Source of the DNA: Candidatus Thioglobus sp.
GTDB lineage: Bacteria > Pseudomonadota > Gammaproteobacteria > PS1 > Pseudothioglobaceae
Direction of reading: 5' to 3'
DNA: 41,405 nt
Assembly: GCA_012959965.1 (NCBI GenBank)
Contig: DUCF01000011.1
Coordinates: 1 to 41,405 of the forward strand
Shown piece by piece: positions 1 to 8,677 of the stretch (its first letter is position 1; the number at the start of each line of letters is the position of its first letter). The notes under the pieces were generated by a model. The model worked only from the letters and a program-made list of their open reading frames with translations. It did no database searches and was not told the DNA's origin. The translations under genes and the position numbers were made by a program.

Positions 1-1041
1 ACGGGGACTTTTTTTAGGACTAAAAGCCCTCTTTTTTTACCCCCATCACAACTTTTTAATCTAGCCTCTTGGTTGCTGCGTTTTATACGTCAAACAACGA
101 AGAAAAATATTGAGTCATCGAGAGCCGCAATAAATGCACTTAACGAGTTGGCTATAGAGGCGTGGAGGCGATTATTGACAGATATTGATGGTTTGCACTT
201 CTTGAACAAGCCCGGTTATTTATTACTATGGAAATCCAATAATAAAATACAAGACGCCAAAAACCAGCTAAACATGATGCAGCACTTTGGCATTAAGTGC
301 GAGCTTATTAATAGTGGAAAAATTAAAAAGTTGGAGCCAGAACTTGATGAAAAGTTATCACACGCCTTGTACTTTGAATACGCGTACCAAGTGAGCGACC
401 CTTACAAATTATGTCAGGCATTATTTTCCAAATTTATTGAACGAGGGGGTGTGTTTACTCAACAAAAGGTGACCTCAATAAAACAACAGGGCGAGAAGAT
501 CCGCCTAACAACATCGAAGCAAAAGCTTTTTGATAAGGTGGTTATTTGTGCTGGAGCTTGGAGTGGTCAGCTACTAAACCCCCTTGGGGTGAGTGTTCCG
601 CTAGTTGTAGAACGCGGTTACCATGTGGATTTTGAAAAAAATGGTTTGAATCTAGGGCATCTTATTGCCTCAGCGGAAAATCGATTTTTTATCAGTCCTC
701 TAGAGTCAAGCATAAGAGTTGTCGGTATAAGTGAGCTGAGTGGTTTGAAACTTGGTGTAATCAAAAAGCGTTTTAAGCTGCTAAAAAACCAAAGTGCCAG
801 CATCATTCCAAAACTACGATCTAGCCAACATAAAAGTTTATGGATGGGGCATCGCTCAACCCTGCCGGACTCACTGCCGATAATAGATCGCCATCCAAGT
901 CACCCAAATATTATGCTTGCATTTGGCCACCAACATCTTGGGTTAACACAGGCTGCAATCACTGCAGAAATACTGGTTCAAATGATGCAAAACGAAAAAA
1001 CCTCTATAGATACAAAGCCTTATTCTGCCACACGGTTTTAA
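1..1041 (+). CDS. FAD-dependent amino-acid oxidoreductase, DadA-like (5' partial)
   Basis: This is the C-terminal part of a DAO-fold flavoprotein of the D-amino-acid dehydrogenase/glycine oxidase type, which oxidatively deaminates small amino acids to 2-oxo acids. The frame is open from base 1: residues such as KSPLFLPPSQLFNLASW, typical of the DadA middle region, precede the TTG at 73. The gene is therefore cut by the window edge and does not start at 73. The N-terminal GxGxxG dinucleotide-binding motif lies outside the window. Visible family landmarks are VVICAGAWSGQLL (end of the FAD domain) and the C-terminal substrate/FAD segment LPDSLPIIDRHPSHPNIM followed by AFGHQHLGLTQAA. The next gene, mmsA, is convergent. 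The exact substrate cannot be read from sequence; D-alanine or another small D-amino or imino acid is the family default. Confidence 0.82.
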   Translation, partial: TGTFFRTKSPLFLPPSQLFNLASWLLRFIRQTTKKNIESSRAAINALNELAIEAWRRLLTDIDGLHFLNKPGYLLLWKSNNKIQDAKNQLNMMQHFGIKCELINSGKIKKLEPELDEKLSHALYFEYAYQVSDPYKLCQALFSKFIERGGVFTQQKVTSIKQQGEKIRLTTSKQKLFDKVVICAGAWSGQLLNPLGVSVPLVVERGYHVDFEKNGLNLGHLIASAENRFFISPLESSIRVVGISELSGLKLGVIKKRFKLLKNQSASIIPKLRSSQHKSLWMGHRSTLPDSLPIIDRHPSHPNIMLAFGHQHLGLTQAAITAEILVQMMQNEKTSIDTKPYSATRF

Positions 1042-1048
1042 GCAATAA

Positions 1049-1342
1049 TTTCCTCATTTATGGGGCGAGGCGCAGCTGCAACTACCCATAGCCTCATCTT
1101 GCTCTTGTCACTCACACTTAGATTGTCAGGTTGTTAATTCATGGGTAGAATTGAGATCAAATAAATACGGAAAAGACAGTTTTGAGGTAAATACTCAGCA
1201 GTCGCCCCAACCTTTTACCGTTGAAACCAGTGATGAGGTGCAAGTAGAAGAGTTGGTATCAAGCGGCAGAAAACTTAAACAAGGGCAATTACAAAAATTA
1301 ACCTTTATGTTTAAAGCCACGAGCAGGAAAGGTCAAGCCTAA
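1049..1342 (+). other. Open frame of unknown status, possible short or decayed gene
   Basis: A frame is open from 1049 to a TAA at 1342 but contains no ATG; the only start candidate noted is TTG at 1151, giving 63 residues. The C-terminal part is hydrophilic and low in hydrophobic residues (for example VETSDEVQVEELVSSGRKLK), and I recognise no family. No convincing Shine-Dalgarno sequence precedes 1151. It sits between the dadA-like gene and the convergent mmsA. It could be a small gene, the tail of a decayed one, or chance. Coding status is doubtful. Confidence 0.2.
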
Positions 1343-1370
1343 GACTAAATACGCAATAATATTAGCCAAT

Positions 1371-1416
1371 TGGGTTGGCCAGAAAAGGCTATTGACTAAG
1401 CTTTCTGGCCCACCCA
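1371..1416. terminator. Long hairpin between convergent genes
   Basis: A strong imperfect inverted repeat pairs 1371-1390 (TGGGTTGGCCAGAAAAGGCT) with 1399-1416 (AGCTTTCTGGCCCACCCA) around a short loop. It lies just past the mmsA stop on the minus strand and downstream of the plus-strand genes, where a bidirectional terminator is expected. There is no clear T-run on either side, so it may act as an RNA-stabilising stem rather than a classical Rho-independent terminator. Confidence 0.5.
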
Positions 1417-1425
1417 GTCTTAAAT

Positions 1426-2928
1426 TTAAACGTCTTTGCCACTTGAGAAGTGGAACTCAGCGCCTTTACGAATCCCTGAAGGCCATCTTGAGGTGACGGT
1501 TTTTAACTGTGTGTAAAAACGTATACCTTCCATGCCATGTGTGCCAGAGCTGCCGAAAAGTGAACGTTTCCAGCCACCAAAGCTGTGCATTGCAACTGGC
1601 ACAGGGATTGGAACATTTACACCCACCATGCCTACTTGAACGTGGCTAGTGAAGTGTCTGGCGGTATCGCCATCACGGGTGAAAATCGCCGTGCCATTGC
1701 CGTACTCATGGTCACTAACAAGCGTCAAAGCTTCGTCATAAGTGGAAACACGCACGATACAAAGAACGGGGCCGAAAATTTCATCGGTATAAATCGACAT
1801 ATCTGAGGTAACGTTATCGAATAAGCAGCCGCCAATAAAAAAGCCTTCGCTATTTTCACTGACACTCGTGCCATCAACCACTAATTTGGCACCCGCTTTC
1901 ACACCAGCATCGACATAGGAAAGAATTTTTTGCTGGCTCTCTTTAGAGATCACAGGTCCCATCTCCACGCCTGCCTCATTATAAGCGCCAATTTTTAGAG
2001 ATTTAATTATTGGTGACAGTGATTCAATGAGTCGATCCGCAGTTTCATCACCGACGGCAACAACTACAGAAATTGCCATACAGCGTTCACCTGCTGAGCC
2101 ATAAGCCGCACCAATAATAGCATCAGTGCTTTGCTCCAAATCAGCATCGGGCATGACAATCATGTGATTTTTGGCACCACAAAGCGCTTGAACGCGCTTA
2201 TTGTGTCGACAACCTTCTTGATAAATATATTCTCCAACCGGAGTTGAGCCGACAAAACTGACCGCTTTGACATGCTCGTTACTTAAGATTTCATCAACAG
2301 CCTCTTTATCACCGACAATAGTATTAAGAACGCCGTTTGGCAAGCCTGCCTCGTGCATCAATTCGGTGAGTCGCAAACCGCAGGAAGGCACTTTTTCGCT
2401 AAGTTTTAAGACAAAAGTATTGCCACAGGCAATGGCAACTACGTACATCCACATTGGCACCATCGCAGGAAAATTAAAAGGCACAATGCCGGTGCAAACA
2501 CCAAGGGGTTGGCGTAAATTGTAACTATCTATTCCAGTTGAAACATCGGCTGTAAAATCTGATTTAAGATGGTTGTTAATTGATGTGCAATATTCGACCA
2601 CTTCTAGTCCTCGGCCAACTTCTCCAACAGCATCGGCAAGAGTTTTTCCATGCTCCTTAGATATAAGTTCAGCCAACTCGTCGGTATGCTTAATAATCAA
2701 CTCGCGATAATTAAACATAATTTGCGCGCGCTTTGATGGCGTTACTTTTGACCATTCACCAAACTTTTCATTGGCAACTGCAATTGCTTTCGCGGTATCG
2801 CTTGCACTTGCGCCAGTAATTTTTGTTGTTACTTCTCCTATGGCGGGATTGTAAATGTCGAAATCGCGTTCGCAAGTGCCTTTTATGCTTTCGCCGTTAA
2901 TGATGTGTCGTAAGTGGTTAATAGACAT
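1426..2928 (-). CDS. mmsA: CoA-acylating methylmalonate/malonate-semialdehyde dehydrogenase
   Basis: A 500-residue aldehyde dehydrogenase superfamily protein of normal length. MmsA enzymes convert malonate semialdehyde to acetyl-CoA, or methylmalonate semialdehyde to propionyl-CoA, with NAD and CoA in the cytosol. Visible features are the PFNFPAMVPMWM cofactor segment, the catalytic cysteine in GERCMAISVVVAVGD with the preceding Arg characteristic of MmsA, and the MmsA C-terminal signature SLFGSSGTHGMEGIRFYTQ. The ATG at 2928 gives the family N-terminus (HLRHIINGES). The omega-aminotransferase upstream on the same strand would generate a semialdehyde from beta-alanine or a similar amine, which makes malonate semialdehyde a sensible substrate (inference). 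A truncated relic of a second mmsA lies 104 bp upstream. Confidence 0.93.
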   Translation of the reverse strand: MSINHLRHIINGESIKGTCERDFDIYNPAIGEVTTKITGASASDTAKAIAVANEKFGEWSKVTPSKRAQIMFNYRELIIKHTDELAELISKEHGKTLADAVGEVGRGLEVVEYCTSINNHLKSDFTADVSTGIDSYNLRQPLGVCTGIVPFNFPAMVPMWMYVVAIACGNTFVLKLSEKVPSCGLRLTELMHEAGLPNGVLNTIVGDKEAVDEILSNEHVKAVSFVGSTPVGEYIYQEGCRHNKRVQALCGAKNHMIVMPDADLEQSTDAIIGAAYGSAGERCMAISVVVAVGDETADRLIESLSPIIKSLKIGAYNEAGVEMGPVISKESQQKILSYVDAGVKAGAKLVVDGTSVSENSEGFFIGGCLFDNVTSDMSIYTDEIFGPVLCIVRVSTYDEALTLVSDHEYGNGTAIFTRDGDTARHFTSHVQVGMVGVNVPIPVPVAMHSFGGWKRSLFGSSGTHGMEGIRFYTQLKTVTSRWPSGIRKGAEFHFSSGKDV

Positions 2929-3032
2929 GATAATTACCTGAGTTTATTTTTGTCAACAATATACACGTTAATTATAAATAGTTGAAAATTATTATCTTCG
3001 CTATAGAAGAATATTCACTATTTGATTTAAAG

Positions 3033-3227
3033 TTACTGCGTCTGGATGCCAAATTTTTCACTGGCAACAGTCGCTTTTGCGGTGTCATTTGCACTGGTGC
3101 TTTCCATTTGTTTGCTTACTTGACCGGTAGCAGGATTGTGGATATCAAACACACGACCAGAATTGCCCGAAGTTTGAGTGCCGTTAATAATGTGTTGTAA
3201 GTGCTGAATAGAAATAATGCCGCGCAA
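3033..3227 (-). pseudogene. 5' relic of a second mmsA-like gene
   Basis: The frame encodes about 60 residues that align from end to end with the first 60 residues of the intact MmsA next door: ISIQHLQHIINGTQ against MSINHLRHIINGES, FDIHNPATGQV against FDIYNPAIGEV, and ANDTAKA..SEKFG against ASDTAKA..NEKFG. By eye about half the positions match, so this is a diverged paralog and not a fresh duplication. The codon aligned with the MmsA start ATG is ATT, the only upstream start is a TTG at 3227, and the frame stops right after EKFG. The other roughly 440 codons are missing. It is probably not translated usefully. Confidence 0.75.
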
Positions 3228-3342
3228 AAATGGATAAAGATCGACAATATACCCAATGATTAGTACTCAGTATGCAGTAATTGGCGTCTTGGCACATCAA
3301 GGGTGTTGTTTCTGGCACTAAATTTTTGCTTGGTGTTAAACA

Positions 3343-4725
3343 TTAAATTCCAAACTTTTCTTGCACTTTAGCGGCACCGTTAACAACAGCAGAAACTAGG
3401 GTGTCAATTTGCTGCTCAGTGATAACAAAGCTTGGTGATACACCAATGGTGTCGGCAGAAGGTAGACCTCTGAGCAGTACTTTTTCCTCTCTTATGGCGC
3501 TTTGCAGTAGTGGCGCAGCTTTGTCAGCGCGCTCAAAAAATGTTTTCGGAGATTTGCTTTTGACAATTTGTAGGCCAGCTAACAGTCCAGCACCCCTAAC
3601 TTCGCCAATTATTGGGCAGCCATGTAATTTTTCCTTAAATTGAGCGTGCATGTAAGCGCCCGTTTCTTTGGCTCGCTCTACAAGGTTTTCTCGTTCCAGT
3701 ATTTCAATGTTTTTCAATGCAACAGCGCAACCTGTCGGGTGCCCGCTGTAGGTATAGCCATGGAAAAAAGCACCGAGTTCGTCAGCTGTTTCTACCAAAA
3801 CGTCCCACACCTTGTCGCCAATATAAAGCGCAGATAATGGGAAATAACCCGATGTTAAGCCTTTGGCTGTTGTCATAAGGTCGGGCTTGTAGTTGTAGTA
3901 TTGGTGAGCAAACCATTCGCCTGTACGGCCATAACCGGTGATTACTTCGTCAGCCAATAGCAAAATATCGTATTTGTCACAAAGCGCTCGCAAGCCCTGG
4001 AAGTATCCTTTTGGTGGGGTGATGACACCGCCGGCACCATAAATAGGCTCGGCAAAGAATGCGGCTACCGTATCTGCACTGGCACCAATAATGATTGTCT
4101 CGATTTCATCAAGCATCCGTTTGGTGAATTGTATTTCTGTTTCACCTTCTTTGCCATCAACGTAAAAATGCGGCTTGGGTGCTCTTAAAACACCGTCGAC
4201 TGGTAAATCAAAAGCAGTGTGAAACGCCGCAATGCCGGTGACACTTGCGGCGGCTAATGTGGTGCCGTGATAGGCATTAACCCTAGCGATGATTTTCTTT
4301 TTCTCTGGCTTGCCTCTAAGGTTGTTGTAGTAACGAACGAGCTTGATGGCGGTATCAATACAGTCAGAACCCGAAGTGCCGTACTGCACTCTGGAAAAAA
4401 CACCGCGAGTAAGGTCTAAGAGTTTTTCGCTGAGTTCAATCTGTGGTGTATTTGAAGTGCTGGCAAAGCTGTGGGCGTAGCCCATTGTGCTAGCGCTGTC
4501 CATCATTGTTTTGCCAATCTCCTCTCTGCCGTAGCCAATGTTGACACACCATAAGCCTGCCATGCCATCGATTAACTCTCCATCGTTGTGCGTTGTAATG
4601 TTGGCGCCTTTGCCCTCAAGACAGATAGTGGTGCCGTTATTCAGTACATCACTGATCGATGAGGCGGGATGGAAAATTGATTTTTTATTAATATCAACTA
4701 AATTTTCGTATTGTTTTTTTGTCAT
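3343..4725 (-). CDS. Class III PLP-dependent omega-aminotransferase
   Basis: A 460-residue fold-type I, class III aminotransferase of full length. Such enzymes move the omega-amino group of beta-alanine, putrescine, GABA, taurine or ornithine derivatives to pyruvate or 2-oxoglutarate. Landmarks are the N-terminal GELIDGMAGLWCVNIGYG, YGTSGSDCIDTAIKL (phosphate-binding loop), AYHGTT, the Asp of ILLLADEVITGYGRTG, and the Schiff-base lysine in TTAKGLTSGYFPLSA. The MAGLWCVNIGYG type resembles the omega-amino-acid:pyruvate and putrescine:pyruvate group more than AstC/ArgD. Downstream on the same strand are the mmsA relic and mmsA, which suits beta-alanine to malonate semialdehyde to acetyl-CoA. Divergent from it is an AST operon lacking astC, so succinylornithine is an alternative substrate. 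ATG at 4725. Confidence 0.88.
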   Translation of the reverse strand: MTKKQYENLVDINKKSIFHPASSISDVLNNGTTICLEGKGANITTHNDGELIDGMAGLWCVNIGYGREEIGKTMMDSASTMGYAHSFASTSNTPQIELSEKLLDLTRGVFSRVQYGTSGSDCIDTAIKLVRYYNNLRGKPEKKKIIARVNAYHGTTLAAASVTGIAAFHTAFDLPVDGVLRAPKPHFYVDGKEGETEIQFTKRMLDEIETIIIGASADTVAAFFAEPIYGAGGVITPPKGYFQGLRALCDKYDILLLADEVITGYGRTGEWFAHQYYNYKPDLMTTAKGLTSGYFPLSALYIGDKVWDVLVETADELGAFFHGYTYSGHPTGCAVALKNIEILERENLVERAKETGAYMHAQFKEKLHGCPIIGEVRGAGLLAGLQIVKSKSPKTFFERADKAAPLLQSAIREEKVLLRGLPSADTIGVSPSFVITEQQIDTLVSAVVNGAAKVQEKFGI

Positions 4726-4798
4726 AACGGCTGGTGGTGTAAATAGGTTAAGTGTAAAAAGCTTCTAACTGGTAGATTATAGACGAAGTAATATCGTT

Positions 4799-4825
4799 TA
4801 ATTACGCCATAATGAGGTGTAATTA
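4799..4825. promoter_or_regulatory. Palindrome in divergent promoter region, candidate operator
   Basis: Arms TAATTACGCC and GGTGTAATTA are complementary at 9 of 10 positions around a 7-nt spacer. The site lies in the 184-bp AT-rich gap between the divergent aminotransferase and the M20-ast operon, so a dimeric regulator bound here could control both sides. The regulator is not encoded in the immediate neighbourhood. It does not match the ArgR box I know (TGAAT-type arms). Confidence 0.45.
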
Positions 4826-4909
4826 TTAATAAAATTCTTTAATTATGTATATTTATCAGAAATATATAACTTATATGTAATAATATTAAGAAATAAATAT
4901 AAAACCATT

Positions 4910-6160
4910 ATGAGCGCATTATCACCAAAAATAACACAATTATTTAGCCAAATCGACGACCAACAAAACGACATGTTGGCCGAGCTCATTACTTGGTGCA
5001 ACATTAATACAGGCAGTACAAATTTTGAAGGTCTTAGTCAATTATCCAAAGTCTTGTGTGCCAAGTTATCGGAATTTGGCGAGGCGGAGTTTGTTGAGTT
5101 GCCAGATCGTGTCGTTGTCAATGACAAGGGTCAAGAAGTGTCTTTTCCATCCCCGCCTATTATAAGACTCAGTAAAGAGCAAGAGAGTAAACCGTCGGTA
5201 TTGTTGGTGGGTCATTACGATACGGTTTACGAAAAAGATCACAGTTTTCAAGTTTGTACAGATCTTGGTAATGGACTTATCAACGGTCCGGGAGTTGCTG
5301 ATTTAAAAGGCGGACTGTCAGTTATGTTTAAAGCGCTTGAGTGTTTGCGCGAAAATGGACTGATAGATGAAATCGGTATCGAAATATTGCTTAACCCTGA
5401 TGAAGAGATTGGCTCACCGTGTTCCGGTGCATATTTGGTTGAGCGTGCAAAATATCACGATGTCGGTCTTATTTTTGAACCCTCTCTGCCCGATGGGACA
5501 TTAGTGGGAGAGCGCAAGGGTTCAGGTAATTTCACCGTGCGTGTGAACGGAAAGTCTGCTCACGCCGGGCGTGATATTGAGGCTGGCCGCAATGCTCTTG
5601 TTCACTTAGTGACATTGTTTAATGAAATAAATGCACTGCATGGGCAGAAAGAAGGCCTGACCGTTAATATTGCTAGCATTCAAGGTGGCGGTGCGCTTAA
5701 TGTGGTTCCGGATTTGGCGGTCGGTCGTTTCAATTGTCGTATTGAGAGCAATGACGATATTGAGTGGTTAGAAGAAAGGCTTGCATCATTGATTGCCGGC
5801 CATGACTCAGTTGAAGGTTATCAAGTGGCGTTATTTGGTGGTATCACCAGAAGACCAAAGCCACTGACCAAGGCCAATCAAAATTTGCAAAATTTTATTA
5901 CTGAAACAGGTAGTTTGTTAGGAATAGATGTCGCTTACCGCGCCACTGGCGGGGTTTGTGATGGTAACAACTTATCGCAGAGCGGCCTACCAAATGTTGA
6001 CACGCTGGGCGTTCGTGGTGGCGATATTCACAGCATTAACGAATACATGGTGATTGATAGTTTGGCGGAACGCACTAAATTTGTTGCATTGATATTAATG
6101 CGTATGGCAAAAGGTGAATTCGATTTTATTCGCGACAGCGAAAAGTTAAAAGAGGCTTAA
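4910..6160 (+). CDS. M20-family zinc metallohydrolase, candidate succinylglutamate desuccinylase replacement
   Basis: A 416-residue M20 peptidase/amidohydrolase of the carboxypeptidase G2/ArgE/DapE clan. Metal and catalytic residues are visible in order: His and Asp in LLVGHYDTVYEKD, the bridging Asp in GPGVADLKGGLS, the catalytic Glu pair in LNPDEEIGSPCSGA, a Glu in LIFEPSLPDGT, then the lid/dimerisation domain starting at KGSGNFTVRVNGKSAHAG, and the C-terminal His in RGGDIHSINEY. There is no signal peptide, so it is cytosolic. It is the first gene of an operon with astA (4-bp gap), astD and astB. The classical AstE, an M14-like enzyme that hydrolyses N2-succinylglutamate, is absent here. 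M20 relatives hydrolyse N-acyl amino acids, so this enzyme could do that step (inference). ATG at 4910; the region upstream is very AT-rich and has no strong ribosome binding site. Confidence 0.85.
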   Translation: MSALSPKITQLFSQIDDQQNDMLAELITWCNINTGSTNFEGLSQLSKVLCAKLSEFGEAEFVELPDRVVVNDKGQEVSFPSPPIIRLSKEQESKPSVLLVGHYDTVYEKDHSFQVCTDLGNGLINGPGVADLKGGLSVMFKALECLRENGLIDEIGIEILLNPDEEIGSPCSGAYLVERAKYHDVGLIFEPSLPDGTLVGERKGSGNFTVRVNGKSAHAGRDIEAGRNALVHLVTLFNEINALHGQKEGLTVNIASIQGGGALNVVPDLAVGRFNCRIESNDDIEWLEERLASLIAGHDSVEGYQVALFGGITRRPKPLTKANQNLQNFITETGSLLGIDVAYRATGGVCDGNNLSQSGLPNVDTLGVRGGDIHSINEYMVIDSLAERTKFVALILMRMAKGEFDFIRDSEKLKEA

Positions 6161-6164
6161 GAAG

Positions 6165-7193
6165 ATGCAAATTGTTAGACCAATTCAAACCCAAGACTTA
6201 GACAAGCTGTTCGAGTTGGCGTCTAAAACAGGCGGCGGTATGACTTCTATGCCAGTAGATTGCGAGTTATTAGAAAAACGCATCAACACAAGTGTGAAGT
6301 CTTGTAGCGGTAATTTAAATGGTGACAGCTCCAAGACATTTTTTATGGTTTTAGAAGATGTTGAGAGTGGTGATTTGGTTGGCACAACAGCAATCTATAC
6401 CAACATTGGGCGAGAGCATCCTTTTTATTCTTACAAGGTGATGCGCGTTACTCAGCGTTGCCCTGAGCTTGATAAGACCAAAGAAACTAGGCTACTAACA
6501 CTGACTAACGATTACACCGGCACAACCGAAATTGGCTCATTGTTTCTATTGCCTGAATATCGTTTTGGCGGCAACGGCTCATTGCTATCTCGTTCACGTT
6601 ATATGGTTATGCACAACCATCCTGATCGATTTGATGAGAAGATTATTGCTGAAATGCGCGGATATCGCGATGAAAATGACCGATCTCCTGTGTGGGATCA
6701 TTTAGGCGTACATTTTTTTGGCATGGCTTTTGATGAGGCAGATGTTATGTCATCGGGTATTGGCGACAATAGTTTTATCGGAGATCTTATGCCAAAGTAC
6801 CCAATATATGTCGATCTATTGCATCCTGAAGCGAGAGAGGCGATTGGTAAGTTGTTTGAAGCAACTGCCCCAGCATTGCGAATGCTTGAAAAAGAGGGTT
6901 TTCACTATAATGATTATGTTGATATTTTTGATGGCGGTCCAACGGTTGAGGCCTACAGGGAGAATATTGCCACCATCAAAAACACTAAATCATTGACAAT
7001 TTCTGCTTTTCAAGATTTACCCGAAACAAAAAACAAAATGCTAGTCTCAACGACTTCATTGATTGATTTTAAAGCGTGCTTGTCGGATGTTCTTATAAAG
7101 GGCGATAGTGTCGTTATTAGCGAGTCTTTAGCGCAAATTTTAGGCGTTAATATTGGCGATCAATTATCAATAGCGCCAGGCCGAGTGGAGTAG
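6165..7193 (+). CDS. astA: Arginine N-succinyltransferase
   Basis: A 342-residue AstA, normal length, that transfers succinyl from succinyl-CoA to the alpha-amino group of arginine, the first step of the AST pathway. The fold is GNAT-like. Family segments seen are the N-terminal MQIVRPIQTQDLDKLFELA, GGGMTSMP, GTTAIYTNIGREHPFYSYK, TEIGSLFLLPEYR, and ISEMRG-type IAEMRGYRDENDRSPVWDHL followed by HFFGMAF and FIGDLMPKYPIYVDLL. The ATG at 6165 follows the M20 gene stop by 4 bp, so the two are almost certainly translated from one mRNA. astD follows after 8 bp. Together these genes feed arginine carbon to glutamate and succinate. Confidence 0.95.
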   Translation: MQIVRPIQTQDLDKLFELASKTGGGMTSMPVDCELLEKRINTSVKSCSGNLNGDSSKTFFMVLEDVESGDLVGTTAIYTNIGREHPFYSYKVMRVTQRCPELDKTKETRLLTLTNDYTGTTEIGSLFLLPEYRFGGNGSLLSRSRYMVMHNHPDRFDEKIIAEMRGYRDENDRSPVWDHLGVHFFGMAFDEADVMSSGIGDNSFIGDLMPKYPIYVDLLHPEAREAIGKLFEATAPALRMLEKEGFHYNDYVDIFDGGPTVEAYRENIATIKNTKSLTISAFQDLPETKNKMLVSTTSLIDFKACLSDVLIKGDSVVISESLAQILGVNIGDQLSIAPGRVE

Positions 7194-7201
7194 GAGGAGT
7201 T

Positions 7202-8677
7202 ATGATTAATAATGCATGCTATATAAATGGCCAGTGGATTTTTGGCAGGGGTAAAGAATTTACCTCCATCAATCCAGCCGACTCCTCAATCGAATGGCGA
7301 GGGCGTGGAGCCGATCCTGATCAAGTGATTGAAGCCGCTCAAGCCGCTAGAGATGCGCTTGATGCTTGGATGGATTCGGGTTATGAAAAGAGAGCTGAAA
7401 TTGTCCGTCGATACGCTGAACTGCTTAAAGACAACACCCAAGAATTAGCGGAAATGATCAGTCGAGAAATGGGCAAGCCCTTATGGGATAGCCTAACGGA
7501 AGTTGGCGCGATGGTTGGCAAAATCGCACTGAGCGAAAAATCCTATCAGCAACGCACTGGTTTTCAGTTCAATAAAGGCGAGTCCTTTAATAGTGTTCTG
7601 CGTCATAAGGCACACGGCGTTGTTGCAGTGTACGGACCTTATAATTTCCCCGGTCACTTGCCCAACGGCCACATTGTGCCAGCACTATTGGCGGGCAATA
7701 CAGTCTTATTCAAGCCAAGTGAAATCACACCAAAAATCGGTGAGATGATGATGGCCTTATGGGAAAAAGCCGGCTTACCAATGGGCGTCCTTAATTTAGT
7801 GCAAGGCGAAAAAGAAGTGGGTATTGCGCTTGCAAGTGCCGATATTAATGGGCTTTTCTTTACGGGATCGTCCCAGGTTGGCAAGATTCTACATAGACAT
7901 TTTGCTGGACGACCGGAGGTTAATTTAGCGCTTGAGATGGGTGGCAATAACCCTCTTATTGTTTCAAATGTCAGTGATATTGAGGCCGCTTGTTATCACA
8001 TTATTCAATCTGCCTTTATCACCTCGGGGCAGCGTTGCACTTGTGCAAGACGCCTCATTTTGCCTGATGGCGATGAGAAAGCAGATGCACTACTGGCCAG
8101 GCTTGTGCAGATGGCAAAAGAACTTAGGGTTGGCCTGTGGAGCGACGAACAAGAGCCGTATATGGGTCCAGTGGTCAGTGGTGATGTTGCGAATCATTTT
8201 CTATCTGTCGTTGATGACTTGGTGGAGCGAGGGGCTGGGCCACTTTTAATGCCGATGCAACTTAGAGACGTTGATGCCCTAGTTACTCCGGCAATTATCG
8301 ATGTGACTGATGTCAGTGATATTGAAGACGAGGAAGTCTTTGCGCCACTTTTGCAAGTTTATCGAGTGAAAGATTTTGACGCCGCTATCGCTACGGCTAA
8401 TAATACAAAATACGGTTTATCTGCGGGCGTAATTTCAGATGACAGAGCACTCTATGAGCGCTATTTAAGTCGCTCTCGTGCAGGCATTATTAATTTTAAC
8501 CGGCAAACGACTGGCGCTAGCGGTGCAGCCCCATTTGGCGGTATTGGTGCAAGTGGCAATCATCGTCCGAGTGCGTTTTATGCGCCCGATTATTGCGCCT
8601 ATCCAATCGCTTCAGTGGAGTCTGAGGAGGTGGTAACGCCAACGCAATTGCCGCAAGGGTTTTCTAAGGATAATTAA
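7202..8677 (+). CDS. astD: N-succinylglutamate 5-semialdehyde dehydrogenase
   Basis: A 491-residue NAD-dependent aldehyde dehydrogenase that oxidises succinylglutamate semialdehyde to succinylglutamate, step 4 of the AST pathway. Landmarks are the AstD N-terminal ACYINGQWIFGRG, the Rossmann segment YGPYNFPGHLPNGHIVPALL, FTGSSQVGKILHRHFAG, the general-base Glu in LALEMGGNNPLIV, and the catalytic Cys in TSGQRCTCARRL. A strong Shine-Dalgarno sequence (AGGAGG) lies just before the ATG at 7202. The stop codon overlaps the astB start by one base (TAATG), which indicates translational coupling. Confidence 0.95.
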   Translation: MINNACYINGQWIFGRGKEFTSINPADSSIEWRGRGADPDQVIEAAQAARDALDAWMDSGYEKRAEIVRRYAELLKDNTQELAEMISREMGKPLWDSLTEVGAMVGKIALSEKSYQQRTGFQFNKGESFNSVLRHKAHGVVAVYGPYNFPGHLPNGHIVPALLAGNTVLFKPSEITPKIGEMMMALWEKAGLPMGVLNLVQGEKEVGIALASADINGLFFTGSSQVGKILHRHFAGRPEVNLALEMGGNNPLIVSNVSDIEAACYHIIQSAFITSGQRCTCARRLILPDGDEKADALLARLVQMAKELRVGLWSDEQEPYMGPVVSGDVANHFLSVVDDLVERGAGPLLMPMQLRDVDALVTPAIIDVTDVSDIEDEEVFAPLLQVYRVKDFDAAIATANNTKYGLSAGVISDDRALYERYLSRSRAGIINFNRQTTGASGAAPFGGIGASGNHRPSAFYAPDYCAYPIASVESEEVVTPTQLPQGFSKDN

